Notes: generated by a model not told the origin, from the letters alone. Positions 1 through 9,105 are shown, counted from the stretch's first letter. The stretch: DNA of 64,000 bases from Hymenobacter sediminicola (GCF_014250515.1 NZ_CP060202.1:2725001-2789000); one strand, 5' to 3'. Program-made: numbers and translations.

Positions 1-1284
1 GGCATAAGCGCGCTGCTTCTGGCGGTTGCTGCGCCACAGCACCACGCTTAGCCCAGCCACCGCCCCCAGTCCCACCAACGACACCACCAAAAGCCACTGC
101 TGCTGCTGGTTTTTCTGCCGGATCAGCTGCTCGTTGCGGGTCAGTTGGCTAATTCGGGTTTGCCGGCGGTCCAGCTCGTAGCTGTACTGCAGAGCGGCAA
201 TGCGCCGAATAAGCTCACGGCTGCTGAGGCTGTCCTGATAGGTACCGTACAGAGTCTGGTACCGGTAAGCATCCGGAAAATGCCCGAGCCGTACGCTGGC
301 CTGGGTAAGCACTTCGCTCACATCTCGGATATTCTCTTTCACGCCGCTGCGCAGGCTGGCCTGCAGGCTGGCTTTGCCATAGATCAGGGCACTATCGGGG
401 CGGTTGGTATGCAGGTGGGCGCGGGCCAGCACGAGCTGGGTCCAGGGTAGATAGCCGACTACGTCCAGCTGCCGGAGCTGGTGCAGCACCCGGTAGCTGT
501 AAGCAAAGGCTTTGGGGTAGTTTCCTAACCGCTCCTCCATATCCGCCACATTCATTTCCTCTACCAGAAAGCCAGGCTCATCACCCAACTGGCGTGTCAG
601 AGTAGCATCCTGCTGGTAATAGCGGCGGGCACTATCCCAGTTGCCCTGTGTGCGGTATAAGTCGCCGAGGCCGCGCAGGCCCTGCGACACTCCCGGCTGA
701 TTGTGGTGGTGCCGGGACAGTTGTAGGCACCGCTCCAGATACTCGCGCGCCTTCTCATACTCACCTACCTCCGTACTGATAATGCCCATCTGCGCGTTCA
801 TCAGCACCAGCCAATGCGGGTCTTTCAGACGCTCAGCCAGAGTTAGGGCTTGCTGGGCATGGTCCAGCGCCTGCGTATAGTTTCCTTGGCCGGAGAAGAT
901 ATAGGCCAGATTGTAGGTGCAAGCCAGCTGGTTGCGCAGGTCGCCGATTTCAGAAAAAGCCTGGCGAGCCTGCTGCGTATAGAGCTGGGCCGGGCCGTAT
1001 TCATTGCGTTTGCGGTAATAAAAGCCGAGTCCAAGCTGCGCTTTTGCTTCGCCGAAACGGTAATGTAGGCCCTGAGCCAGCTGCAGGGCATCCTCGAAAG
1101 AAGCGCGCGACTCGCGGGGCGCTTTGGAACGCTGCTCAAATGCCAACTCGTTCAGCCGGTTTACTCGCGTCGTATCAGCCTGTGGGTGCGCCTGCACTTT
1201 TGCCCGCAGTTGCTCGAGCTTGGGCGTTTGAGCGCCTGCTGCTGAAGCAGTCAGCAAAATCAACAACAAAATGCAGGATTTCAA
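1..1284 (-). CDS. TPR-containing membrane sensor protein, C-terminus beyond window
   Basis: A minus-strand reading frame stays open from about 1284 to the window edge (428 codons). It begins with a signal peptide (KSCILLLILLTASAAGA, then QTP). Tetratricopeptide-like helical repeats follow, for example a segment reading GQGNYTQALDHAQQALT, and then a transmembrane helix at about residues 396-417. The last visible residues are basic and cytoplasmic. The start is probably the TTG at 1284, because it places the signal peptide at the N-terminus; no ATG fits. The layout matches the N-terminal half of the TPR histidine kinase at 42584, so a kinase or a helix-turn-helix output domain probably lies beyond the window. 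Function is inferred only. The TPR, signal peptide and membrane calls are firm; the output domain is unseen. Confidence 0.75.
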   Translation of the reverse strand, partial: MKSCILLLILLTASAAGAQTPKLEQLRAKVQAHPQADTTRVNRLNELAFEQRSKAPRESRASFEDALQLAQGLHYRFGEAKAQLGLGFYYRKRNEYGPAQLYTQQARQAFSEIGDLRNQLACTYNLAYIFSGQGNYTQALDHAQQALTLAERLKDPHWLVLMNAQMGIISTEVGEYEKAREYLERCLQLSRHHHNQPGVSQGLRGLGDLYRTQGNWDSARRYYQQDATLTRQLGDEPGFLVEEMNVADMEERLGNYPKAFAYSYRVLHQLRQLDVVGYLPWTQLVLARAHLHTNRPDSALIYGKASLQASLRSGVKENIRDVSEVLTQASVRLGHFPDAYRYQTLYGTYQDSLSSRELIRRIAALQYSYELDRRQTRISQLTRNEQLIRQKNQQQQWLLVVSLVGLGAVAGLSVVLWRSNRQKQRAYA

Positions 1285-1415
1285 AGCAAATAAGCCGTTT
1301 GGAACAGTAGCGTTGAGCTTTACAAAGCTACCATTTTCCCTGTTGCTACCCAGCACTCCTGGCGGCACGATCAGGCTGGTCAGGCAACGGTCGGACTATA
1401 GCATCGGTTGGCGCT

Positions 1416-2837
1416 TCAAAATCCTTTGGGCAGGTCAATTCCCCGAATTGTCCGAAACAGGCTCAAGGCATTCTGATCGGTGAGGCCGCCGATATAGTCT
1501 GTCAACAGGATAATCTGCTCATATGCAGTAGCGACCTGCTGGGGGCCTTCGGCCCGAAACTGCTCGGGCAGCAGGTGCAGCAACTTGCGGGAGCGTGGCC
1601 CAGTATGGGGGTCGAAGGTGGCGTGCAGAAACGCATCGAGCAGGCCAGCCAATACTTCGAAGCCTGCCGCCTCTATTTCCAGTACCGGGCGGCTGCGGTA
1701 CAAGTGCTCCACCGTGAGGCGGTGCACGTGCTGGAGTTGCTCCCAACAGTCGAGTTGCTGGACCAGCGGCTCATCGGCGCGGCCGCGCAGCAGGTCGTCG
1801 GCGCGGTTGGCAAAAAGGCGGGCGGTTTGTTGCACCAGGCGGTTGATGAGGCGCGCACGCAGATAGCCGAGTTCCTCGCGCCAGTCGCGCCACTCTACCG
1901 AGCCTCGGCGGCCGGGCGCGTCGCCGAGCATGTCGCGCAGCAACGCCAGTCCGATTTCGCACGGAATCAGGCCCAGTTTGAGGCCGTCCTCAAAATCGAT
2001 GATACGGTAGCATAGATCATCGGCTGCCTCGACCAGAAACGCCAGCGGGTGTCGGTGATAAAATCCGCCGATATCGGTGCCGATGGGCTTACTGAGCAAG
2101 CCTAGCTCCCGGACTACTTCCAGAAAGCGGGGTGCTTCAGTTTGAAAGTAACCGTACTTTTTCTCGCTGGTGCCGCGCGTCAGGCTGGCTTCTTCTACTA
2201 TTGAGGGCCGAGGGTATTTGGTGAAAGCGCCCAAGGTAGCATATGTCAAGCCCAGACCGGCCGAGCCGCTGCTGTGGGCGGCGTAGGTATGCGTAAGGAC
2301 GCGAAAACCAGCAGCATTGCCTTCGAACTGCTGCAAATCGGCGCGCTGTGAGGCGTTGAGCATGCGCACAAACGGTTCGGCGGCCGCACTGCGGAAGTAG
2401 GCGGATATGGCATCTTCGCCGGAGTGCCCGAATGGCGGGTTGCCGATATCGTGCGCCAGACAGGCGGCAGCCACAATATCACCGAAGTCAGAGTCAAGAT
2501 GCGGCAGCGCAGCCGCCAGCGCCGCGTTTTCCTCAAGCAGCAACCGGCCTCCGAGACGACCTAAGGAGCGGCCCACGCAGGCTGTTTCCAGCGAATGGGT
2601 CAGGCGGGTGTGCACAAAGTCGGTTTCGGGCAGCGGCATTACCTGGGTTTTGCGCTGCAGCCGCCGAAACGCGGAGCTGAACACAACCCGGTCATAATCG
2701 GCGACAAAAGCGCCGCGCACGGGCGGCGCATCCGTGACGAGGTGCAGCTGGGGCTGCTCGGGGTAGCGGCGGCGGCTGAGCAGCCGTTCCCAGCTCATGG
2801 TGGGTGCGTCGGAAGAATCGGTCTGGAGGTGCATCAT
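1416..2837 (-). CDS. dgt: Deoxyguanosinetriphosphate triphosphohydrolase (dGTPase)
   Basis: This 473-residue protein is a member of the HD superfamily. It should hydrolyse dGTP to deoxyguanosine and triphosphate, acting in cytoplasmic dNTP control. Metal ligands are visible as H81 (LTHSLETA) and the HD pair at 129-130 in CLAHDIGNPPFGHSGEDAI. A later Asp in EAADDLCYRIIDFEDG completes the site. The Dgt-type N-terminal signature FRRLQRKTQV is present near residue 58. Length is close to that of E. coli Dgt. It is transcribed away from the DUF3817 gene at 2929, with a 91-bp divergent gap. The start at 2837 gives MMHLQ; the second Met is equally possible. Confidence 0.93.
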   Translation of the reverse strand: MMHLQTDSSDAPTMSWERLLSRRRYPEQPQLHLVTDAPPVRGAFVADYDRVVFSSAFRRLQRKTQVMPLPETDFVHTRLTHSLETACVGRSLGRLGGRLLLEENAALAAALPHLDSDFGDIVAAACLAHDIGNPPFGHSGEDAISAYFRSAAAEPFVRMLNASQRADLQQFEGNAAGFRVLTHTYAAHSSGSAGLGLTYATLGAFTKYPRPSIVEEASLTRGTSEKKYGYFQTEAPRFLEVVRELGLLSKPIGTDIGGFYHRHPLAFLVEAADDLCYRIIDFEDGLKLGLIPCEIGLALLRDMLGDAPGRRGSVEWRDWREELGYLRARLINRLVQQTARLFANRADDLLRGRADEPLVQQLDCWEQLQHVHRLTVEHLYRSRPVLEIEAAGFEVLAGLLDAFLHATFDPHTGPRSRKLLHLLPEQFRAEGPQQVATAYEQIILLTDYIGGLTDQNALSLFRTIRGIDLPKGF

Positions 2838-2915
2838 CGGGCAGGCAAGGTAAAACGAACCACCCTATTCTGCCGCATCTGCAGCCGTTCCGGCGTTCCG
2901 ATAACAAGCCGGCCG

Positions 2916-2923
2916 TATCTTTG
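2916..2923 (+). promoter_or_regulatory. Bacteroidota -7 box TATCTTTG
   Basis: TATCTTTG matches the Bacteroidota -7 consensus TAnnTTTG. It ends only five bases before the ATG at 2929, so the transcript would start at or within a few bases of the start codon. Confidence 0.55.
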
Positions 2924-2928
2924 GGACG

Positions 2929-3234
2929 ATGAATTCTTCTTTGCTCTCAACTTCCCTGGGCCGCCTGCGCGTAGTCGGGTTTCTGGAAGGCTGGTCTTTC
3001 CTGATTCTACTGCTGGTAGCCATGCCGCTCAAATATCTGGCCGGCGAGCCGCTGGCGGTACGCTATGTAGGCATGGCACACGGCGTGCTGTTCGTAGCCT
3101 ATGTGCTGCTCGTGTTGCAAAATGCTTTAGAACACAGCTGGGGCATGCGCAAAACTGGACTGGCACTAGTGGCTTCGTTTGTTCCGCTGGGCACTTTCTG
3201 GGCCGACAAGCACCTGTTTCGTAGCGCCAATTAA
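2929..3234 (+). CDS. DUF3817 family small membrane protein
   Basis: A 101-residue integral membrane protein with three hydrophobic segments (about 18-38, 44-66 and 75-92). The N-terminal RVVGFLEGWSFLILLLVAMPLKY and the central GMAHGVLFVAYVLL are typical of the DUF3817 family, which has no assigned biochemical role. Its stop lies nine bases before the 3' end of the convergent DUF1361 gene. The ATG at 2929 sits immediately after a -7 box, so the mRNA may be leaderless or nearly so. Family membership is clear; function is unknown. Confidence 0.85.
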   Translation: MNSSLLSTSLGRLRVVGFLEGWSFLILLLVAMPLKYLAGEPLAVRYVGMAHGVLFVAYVLLVLQNALEHSWGMRKTGLALVASFVPLGTFWADKHLFRSAN

Positions 3235-3243
3235 TACCCCGTT

Positions 3244-3933
3244 TTATTCGCCCGGCTCCTCCCCCATGCGTCCCAGCAGGCGCACTGTGGCGTAGCCGAG
3301 CAGCAGAAACACTCCGTAGAGCAGCGTTACGCCCCAGGTACCGGAGAAAGACATCGGGTGCAGAATGCGGTTCAGAATATCGTAGAACAGCGTCAGCGGA
3401 TTCGTGACGATGTCCCAGGAGTTGAAGCGCAAGTAGCGGCCCAGATACACTCCGAAGCTGCTCAGTAGCAGCGCTACGGTGGCAAATGCCCAGCCGGACC
3501 ACCAGCCCAAGCGGCGCGTCACCAGTGCCTGCATGTCGGTAAGAGAGGCGTAGGCGAGCATCAGGCCGTTCCAGGCGGCACTTAGCAGCAGGGCCAGGTC
3601 GAACCAGTAGGGTACGCCGGTGCGCGGCTCCAGGTGAAACAGGTCGGTGAGGATGTAGGGCGCGTTAGGAAAAAACAGCAGCCACACTGCACCCACTGGC
3701 AGCAGCACGCGTGCCTTCAGCCGCCCCGCCGACAATCCCAGCATAGTACTCAGCCCGAACGGAATAAGTGCCAGAAACAGATTCCAGAGCAGAAATACGA
3801 AGGTAATCTGATGGGTCAGGAATACCCGAAACGTTATCAGCACAACGCTCAGTGTGAGCGAAGCGCCCAGTACCAATAGCAGGCTCAGGCGCTGGCGAAT
3901 CTGGGGCAGGGCAAAGGTTAGCGGCATCGGCAT
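3244..3933 (-). CDS. DUF1361 family polytopic membrane protein
   Basis: A 229-residue protein with about seven transmembrane helices. The DUF1361 hallmarks are visible: LLWNLFLALIPFGLS near residue 48 and LLFFPNAPYILTDLFHL near residue 85. No enzymatic function is established for the family. It converges on the DUF3817 gene with a gap of only nine bases, and the short gene at 4017 lies just upstream on the same strand. The ATG at 3933 gives a charged N-terminus followed directly by the first helix. Identification rests on the conserved FFPNAPY motif. Confidence 0.85.
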   Translation of the reverse strand: MPMPLTFALPQIRQRLSLLLVLGASLTLSVVLITFRVFLTHQITFVFLLWNLFLALIPFGLSTMLGLSAGRLKARVLLPVGAVWLLFFPNAPYILTDLFHLEPRTGVPYWFDLALLLSAAWNGLMLAYASLTDMQALVTRRLGWWSGWAFATVALLLSSFGVYLGRYLRFNSWDIVTNPLTLFYDILNRILHPMSFSGTWGVTLLYGVFLLLGYATVRLLGRMGEEPGE

Positions 3934-4016
3934 AGCTACAAGTACGGAAATTATGGGCTTGGAAACGACAGAGTCGCCGCCGTATTGCCTTCCGCTTTGC
4001 AGTCCTGCTCGGCTGC

Positions 4017-4154
4017 CTAGTTATCAAACCACCACCTATATACCAGCCAAAGCACGAAAAACACTATCAAAATGTACCAGCCCCACTTGGCAGTTTCGCG
4101 GGACGTGTCGCCCGGCACTTTGGGGCGGCGCTTTAACTCCGGGAGAAGACGCAT
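4017..4154 (-). CDS. Short single-pass membrane protein (45 aa)
   Basis: A complete small frame runs from an ATG at 4154 to a TAG at 4017-4019. It encodes 45 residues: a basic, Pro-containing N-terminus (MRLLPELKRRPKVPG) and one strongly hydrophobic helix (WYILIVFFVLWLVYRWW). It lies 91 bases downstream of the TolC-type gene and in the same direction, so it may be the last cistron of that operon. The charge pattern and the tidy gap-filling position support a real gene, but I recognise no family. It is short enough that chance cannot be excluded. Confidence 0.5.
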   Translation of the reverse strand: MRLLPELKRRPKVPGDTSRETAKWGWYILIVFFVLWLVYRWWFDN

Positions 4155-4245
4155 AACGTTGTAGCTGTAAGTTTGCTGCAGAACAGCAAAGCCAGCTGCC
4201 CTGTTCCGGCGTGCGGCGCCTACTACTACGGAGCGGCGGCATTCG

Positions 4246-5727
4246 TTACTCTACCCCGCCAGCCGCCCAGCGCAAGGTAGCCTGGGTTTGTGCGTATTTT
4301 GCCTGCAGCTCGGCCAGTTTCACGCGGGCAGATACCAGCGTCGATTCGCGGGCATTGATAAGGAATACAGAGCTTTCCCCATTCTCAAACCGAATTTGCT
4401 CGCCAACGCGCAGGCGTTCCGCATTTCGCACTACTTGCTCCTGCAGGCGCAGCTGTTCGCGCAGGGCTTCCCATTCGTTGGCCACAGTGCGTACTCCGGT
4501 CTGAATTTCACGTGTGTCCTGCTGCAAGTCCAACTCGGTTTCGCGCAGCTTTAGGCGGTTGAGCTGCAGCTTGGCTCGCTCCTGACGCAGCAGCAGCGGA
4601 TAGGCAAAGCTCACGCCCAGCTTGTAGTTGTTCTGCAGGTAGCTGCCGCTCAAGCTGGCCGGACTCTCGGGGCTGAATGGCTGGCCCGCCTGCAGCAAGT
4701 TGTAATCAACGGAAAGCTTAGGAAGCAGCTTGTTGGAAAGCAGCCGGCGCTCTACGCCCAGCTGGTTGAGCTTGGCGCGGCTTTTTTGCAGCTCCGGATG
4801 GATACGCTGCGCCAGCTCGGCCAGCGCGGCCACCGAATCGGGAGGCAGGGGCTGCCAGGCAGCGGGGCCGGGCAACACCTGCGGCCGGGCAGCAGCCGGC
4901 AGCTCCAGCGGCTGGTTCTGCTCGTTCCAGAGGTAGTTGGAGAGCAGCAGCGTGGAGTTGCGGAACTGCACCCGGGCTTGTGCCAGCGTGGCCTGCCGGT
5001 TCTGCAGCTCCGTCAGGGCTTCCACCGAGTCGATGGCGGCCAGGTCGCCGAAAACCACCCGCTGACGTACCGCTTCAAAGCGGGTGTTGGCCAGACCGGT
5101 GTTGCGGTCCAGCAGTTGCAGACGTTGGTAGTTCAGGCTCCAGTCCCAATAATCTTTGGCGGCCTGCAGTAGTAGCTTGTTGAGGGCACTGCGGCGCTCT
5201 GCATCGGCCAAGTCCTGTAATGCCTGGGCCTGGCGCACGGCAGCGCGTCGCTCATCTATCAACAGGCCCTGTGCCAGTGGCACCGAGAGGCCTACATAGC
5301 TCAGGCCAGCTGGCGAAGTATAGCTTTCCGGATTTACATACGTACCCACTCCCCTGTCGAACCCAGCTTTCAGGTCGGCTCCGAACCAGAGCGGCACCCG
5401 CAACTGGCTGTCCCAGTCATGGAAGTACTCTTTGCCGCCGAAGGTCTTGCCGTAGTATTTGCTGGTGGCCGCGGGGTCGAAGAGGCCTCGGGCGTAGCGC
5501 ACTTCCTGCAACGCCCGCTCCGGCAGCAGCCCGGCCTGCCGTGCCACCGGATGCCGCAACGCCACGAAGGTCAGCAGATCGGTGAGGCTGAACACCTGCC
5601 CGGAATCGCTGGCGGCAACGGGAGCCGACGAAGGCACCGCAGGTATCAGCCCAGCCGGCCGCTGCGCGCATACTGGCCCAGCCAGGGTCAGCAATGCCGC
5701 TGCTACTATCAGTCGGAGCCGTTTCAT
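4246..5727 (-). CDS. TolC-family outer-membrane efflux/secretion protein
   Basis: A 493-residue outer-membrane channel component with a cleavable signal peptide (LIVAAALLTLAGPVCA, then QRP). It has the two long coiled-coil halves of the TolC/OEP family: one at roughly 165-270 (RRAAVRQAQALQDLADAERR) and one at 380-485 (LKLRETELDLQQDTREIQ). Its ATG overlaps the stop of the HlyD-type gene by four bases, so the two are translationally coupled. With the ABC exporter upstream it completes a tripartite envelope-spanning exporter. The substrate cannot be read from the sequence. Confidence 0.88.
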   Translation of the reverse strand: MKRLRLIVAAALLTLAGPVCAQRPAGLIPAVPSSAPVAASDSGQVFSLTDLLTFVALRHPVARQAGLLPERALQEVRYARGLFDPAATSKYYGKTFGGKEYFHDWDSQLRVPLWFGADLKAGFDRGVGTYVNPESYTSPAGLSYVGLSVPLAQGLLIDERRAAVRQAQALQDLADAERRSALNKLLLQAAKDYWDWSLNYQRLQLLDRNTGLANTRFEAVRQRVVFGDLAAIDSVEALTELQNRQATLAQARVQFRNSTLLLSNYLWNEQNQPLELPAAARPQVLPGPAAWQPLPPDSVAALAELAQRIHPELQKSRAKLNQLGVERRLLSNKLLPKLSVDYNLLQAGQPFSPESPASLSGSYLQNNYKLGVSFAYPLLLRQERAKLQLNRLKLRETELDLQQDTREIQTGVRTVANEWEALREQLRLQEQVVRNAERLRVGEQIRFENGESSVFLINARESTLVSARVKLAELQAKYAQTQATLRWAAGGVE

Positions 5728-7139
5728 TTCGACTCTTCCTCCTCTCCTCCGTATTTCGCGCTTTTATCAGCCTTTGCGCCTTTGCTGGTTCCCAGCGTGC
5801 CAGTAGTGCCGTCTGCGCCGGGGTTGCCTACAAAATCGGGCGGGAAGCCATTGAGCTGGCGCCACAGCTCGTACCAAATCGGCACATCATCGAGCAGGGC
5901 CCAACCATACACGCCAGAGCCCACACGCAGCGGCTTGGGCCAGGGCTCCTGGTCCGGGTCGGGGGTTACGAGGATGCGGTATTGCCCCTGGCTGTCGATG
6001 TTGTCGATGACGGCCACCGTGCCCCCGAAAGTACCGAAGCTGGTACCAGGCCAGCCGGTGAATACCAGCGCTGGCCAGCCATCAAACTGCAGCCGCACCT
6101 TGCGGCCCACACTCAGCAGTGGCACGTCCATGGGGCGTACGTAGAGCTCGGCGGCCAGTGCCGGCGTGTTGGGCATTACGGTCACAATCGGCTCACTCTC
6201 CTTCACAATTTCGCCAATACCCGCTTTCAGCGCCCGCACCACATAGCCATCCTGCGGGGCGCGAATATGGTAGTAGCCGGCCCGAATGCTAAGGTTGGCC
6301 AGTTCGTTACGCATCTTGGCAATCTGGCCTTCGCTATCGAACTGATACGCCGTGGTAGAACGCCGATCCGACTCCGATTTGGCTATCTTATCCTGATACT
6401 CAGCCTGCAGCGACGACAACTCTAACTGGGAATTGGTAAGCTCCTGGCGGCTGGCGTTCAGCTTGTTTTCTACGGCTTGCCGCTTGGCAGTGCTTTCCTG
6501 AAACTTGAGGCGGCGCTGCTCCAGCTCCGTCAGGCTCTTAAGGCCCTGCGCATACAGGGCTTCTTGGCGGGCCAGTTGCTGCTGCGCAATGCTAAAGTCG
6601 TTGTCGGCGGCGCGCAGCTCAGCTTCGTCGGAGTTCACCTTCAGGCGGCTCTGCGTTACTTTGTTGCGGGCTTTATCGAGGCTGATGCGCAGGCCGCTGC
6701 GCAGAGCATCCTGCTGGCTGCTGAGGGCCGTACCTTTCGCCCGGTTTTCTTCCAGCGCCGAAATTTTGGCCTGCAACTGCTCTTGCGTGCGGGCCAGTAG
6801 TTCCGGGTCAAAGTATTTTTCCTTGATTTCGGTAATGATGACCAGCGTATCGCCTTTCTTCACCTGCTGCCCCTCCCGCACTTTCCAGGCCTCAATGCGG
6901 CCGGCAATAGTACTAGGCACAATCTGAGGACGGTCTTGGGGGCGCAGGGTAGTGAGTGTGCCGGTCGAGCGGATGTTCTGGGTCCAGGGCAGAAAGCCGG
7001 CTATCAGCACCAGCAGGCCCAGCGCGGTGAGCCAACGGGCCACCGTACGGCCCGACTGCGGCGTCTGCACCTGCTCAAAAGCGCGGAAACGACTGGTCAG
7101 CGGGTCGGTTTCAGCTAATGGATGTTCAGCAAAGGGCAT
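5724..7139 (-). CDS. HlyD-family membrane-fusion (adaptor) protein
   Basis: A 471-residue periplasmic adaptor anchored by one N-terminal transmembrane helix (about residues 37-54, WLTALGLLVLIAGFLPW). A biotinyl-lipoyl half-motif follows (GRIEAWKVREGQQVKKGDTL, near residue 100). A long alpha-helical hairpin occupies about 125-270, and the second lipoyl half and beta-barrel region start near 290 (IRAPQDGYVVRALKAGIGEIV). This order is typical of HlyD/EmrA adaptors. It ends in the disordered, Glu-rich tail EEEESK. It is preceded by the ABC subunit (110-base gap) and overlaps the TolC-type gene by four bases. It should bridge inner-membrane exporter and outer-membrane channel. Confidence 0.88.
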   Translation of the reverse strand: MPFAEHPLAETDPLTSRFRAFEQVQTPQSGRTVARWLTALGLLVLIAGFLPWTQNIRSTGTLTTLRPQDRPQIVPSTIAGRIEAWKVREGQQVKKGDTLVIITEIKEKYFDPELLARTQEQLQAKISALEENRAKGTALSSQQDALRSGLRISLDKARNKVTQSRLKVNSDEAELRAADNDFSIAQQQLARQEALYAQGLKSLTELEQRRLKFQESTAKRQAVENKLNASRQELTNSQLELSSLQAEYQDKIAKSESDRRSTTAYQFDSEGQIAKMRNELANLSIRAGYYHIRAPQDGYVVRALKAGIGEIVKESEPIVTVMPNTPALAAELYVRPMDVPLLSVGRKVRLQFDGWPALVFTGWPGTSFGTFGGTVAVIDNIDSQGQYRILVTPDPDQEPWPKPLRVGSGVYGWALLDDVPIWYELWRQLNGFPPDFVGNPGADGTTGTLGTSKGAKADKSAKYGGEEEESK

Positions 7140-7249
7140 GAGAAGGATAGGCTAAGTTGGGGGGAGCTGATGCGTTGAGCTGGCAGGAAATTGCGGGCGG
7201 GTTTACTATAACCAGGCAGTGGCAACTTCTGCTTCGGCAGAGCCGCTGC

Positions 7250-8977
7250 TTAGAGCAGGGCCTGCAGCTCTGGCAGCTTTGAAGTAGGCTCAAACGGTCC
7301 ATCGGCCACAATGCGGCCATCACGCAGCAGAGCCAAGCGGGTGCATAGGCTCAGCACCCGCTGGTCGTTGGAAGCTACCAGCACAGTCCAGGAATGGGCG
7401 GGGTCCAGCAGGCGCTTCAGAATACGCAGGCGCTCAGCCGGCTCCACGCTAGACAGGAAGCTGTCGAGCAGCAGTAGGCGCGGGCGGCGTACCAGTGTGC
7501 GGGCCAGCAGTAGTTTGTGGCGCGAGCTATCAGCTAGGGGCGTTCCAATGCCCAGCGGTGTACTCAGGCCTAGTGGGCGGGCATACACTTCGTCGCGAAG
7601 GCCTACCAGTTCCAAGGCCCAGGCCACGTCATCGGGGCTGATGCCGGGCTGGTCGAGAGTCAGATTCTGCAGCAGCGTGCCCTCGAACAGGTTTTGGTGC
7701 GAGATGGTGTCGCCGACAACGCGGCCCAGGGCTTCCGTTGAAATGTCCTGCAGCGCCAACCCATCGAAGGCCACTACACCGGTATAGCCTTCCAGCAACC
7801 CAGACAGAATACGTAGTAGAGTGGTTTTGCCGGAGCCATCGGAACCGGCCAAGCCGAGGTGCTCCCCGGCTTTCAGCACCAGCGACACGTCCTGCACGGC
7901 CCGTTTGCCCGCGCCCGGATACTGGTAGCCCAAGTGGCGCACTTCCACCCGGAGCCCGGTCCGTTGGGTAGTCAGCGGCAGGTCCGAGCCTACGTTGGTG
8001 GCTACCACGGGCAGGTCCAGCACGTGCCCGATTTTGTCGAGGGAAGTAAGCGCGTCGTATACCACGTCCAGTTTCAGCAGCACTTTCTCTACTGCCGAGA
8101 TGGTCAGAATGATAACGATTTCAGCCGCCACAAACTGCCCGATGTTGATTTGCTTGGCAATCAGCAACCAGCAGCCAATGATGAGCAGTGCCGCCGTAAT
8201 CAGGGTTTTGAAGGCCACAAACCCCCAGAACTGCGTGAGTAGCACCCGGAAGTGGCTCTGGCGCGAGGTGAGGTAGCCCTGCACGAGGCTGTCGGTGCGG
8301 TTGAGGGCCATTTCCTGGCGGGGCGGATGGCGGAACGTGTGCACGGTGCGGGCCACGTCTTCCAGCCAGGCTACTACCCGGTATTTATACTTCGACTCGG
8401 TGAGGCTGGTGCTCAGGCCTTCGCCACCCGTAAACCGGATCATCAGGGCCAGCAACACAATCAGCAGCAAGCCGAATGCAATGAAGACCGGATGGTAGAG
8501 CGAGAGCAGCAGCAGCCCGAACAAAATCTGCAACGCGGCGGCCGAAAACTCAATCAGCAGCGAGGAAATACCCTTCTGCAGGGTAGGCGTATCGAGCAGG
8601 CGGTTCATCAGCTCCGGCAGGTACTGCCCGTCCAACGACTCGGTGCGGATGCGAGGTAGGCGCACGGCAAAATCGAGGGAAAGCCGCGCGAACAACCGCT
8701 GCTGAATGAACTCAACCAAGTAGAGCTGCATCACCTGTAGCCCCCCAACCAGCAGTGTACCGAGCACAATGAACCCAATCAGCACAATGATGGAGGTACT
8801 CACGTCGCCGCTGCTGATGAAGCCGATAACGGACTGTACGCCCAGCGGCAGCGAGAGGTTGATGAGGCCAGCCAGGGCCGCGTATACGTAGAGGTAGGTG
8901 ATATCGCGCCGCTCTGAGGCCAGCAGGCGCAGCAGGCGCTGGCCGGGCGTGAGAGCAGGAACTGAAGATTCAGCCAT
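7250..8977 (-). CDS. ABC exporter, fused membrane and ATPase domains, degenerate catalytic motifs
   Basis: A 575-residue half-transporter. The six-helix exporter membrane domain spans about 25-310 and the nucleotide-binding domain about 340-575. Walker A is intact (GSDGSGKTT, 378-386). The signature motif that should read LSGGQ is LADSS (481-485). The Walker B Asp505 is followed by Ser506 instead of the catalytic Glu (LLLLDSFLSSV). The switch His position reads Asn537 (VLVASNDQRV). It lacks the N-terminal peptidase domain seen in bacteriocin exporters. The HlyD and TolC genes follow in the same direction. The frame is intact, so this is not a pseudogene. It may bind ATP but hydrolyse it poorly, or need a partner subunit encoded elsewhere. 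Confidence 0.88.
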   Translation of the reverse strand: MAESSVPALTPGQRLLRLLASERRDITYLYVYAALAGLINLSLPLGVQSVIGFISSGDVSTSIIVLIGFIVLGTLLVGGLQVMQLYLVEFIQQRLFARLSLDFAVRLPRIRTESLDGQYLPELMNRLLDTPTLQKGISSLLIEFSAAALQILFGLLLLSLYHPVFIAFGLLLIVLLALMIRFTGGEGLSTSLTESKYKYRVVAWLEDVARTVHTFRHPPRQEMALNRTDSLVQGYLTSRQSHFRVLLTQFWGFVAFKTLITAALLIIGCWLLIAKQINIGQFVAAEIVIILTISAVEKVLLKLDVVYDALTSLDKIGHVLDLPVVATNVGSDLPLTTQRTGLRVEVRHLGYQYPGAGKRAVQDVSLVLKAGEHLGLAGSDGSGKTTLLRILSGLLEGYTGVVAFDGLALQDISTEALGRVVGDTISHQNLFEGTLLQNLTLDQPGISPDDVAWALELVGLRDEVYARPLGLSTPLGIGTPLADSSRHKLLLARTLVRRPRLLLLDSFLSSVEPAERLRILKRLLDPAHSWTVLVASNDQRVLSLCTRLALLRDGRIVADGPFEPTSKLPELQALL

Positions 8978-9097
8978 AAACGGTGATAGTAGTGTGGTGT
9001 GGTAGGAGCAGATACCGTGCGTGGGCAGCGGCAGGGGTATAGCAGGTCGTCACGAAGTCCTTGTCACGATGCAGTCGAACCTGATATTTATCCGCTA

Positions 9098-9105
9098 CAA
9101 AGGTA
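9098..9105 (-). promoter_or_regulatory. -7 box TACCTTTG, exporter operon
   Basis: On the minus strand this reads TACCTTTG, an exact match to TAnnTTTG. It lies about 120 bases upstream of the ABC exporter start, with no clear -33 TTTG at the usual distance. Confidence 0.5.

Noticed and set aside
843..1139. 98-codon minus-strand frame inside the first gene
   Set aside because: The TPR frame in another phase is continuous from 1284 to the window edge and has a signal peptide and TPR pattern; this one is a shadow.
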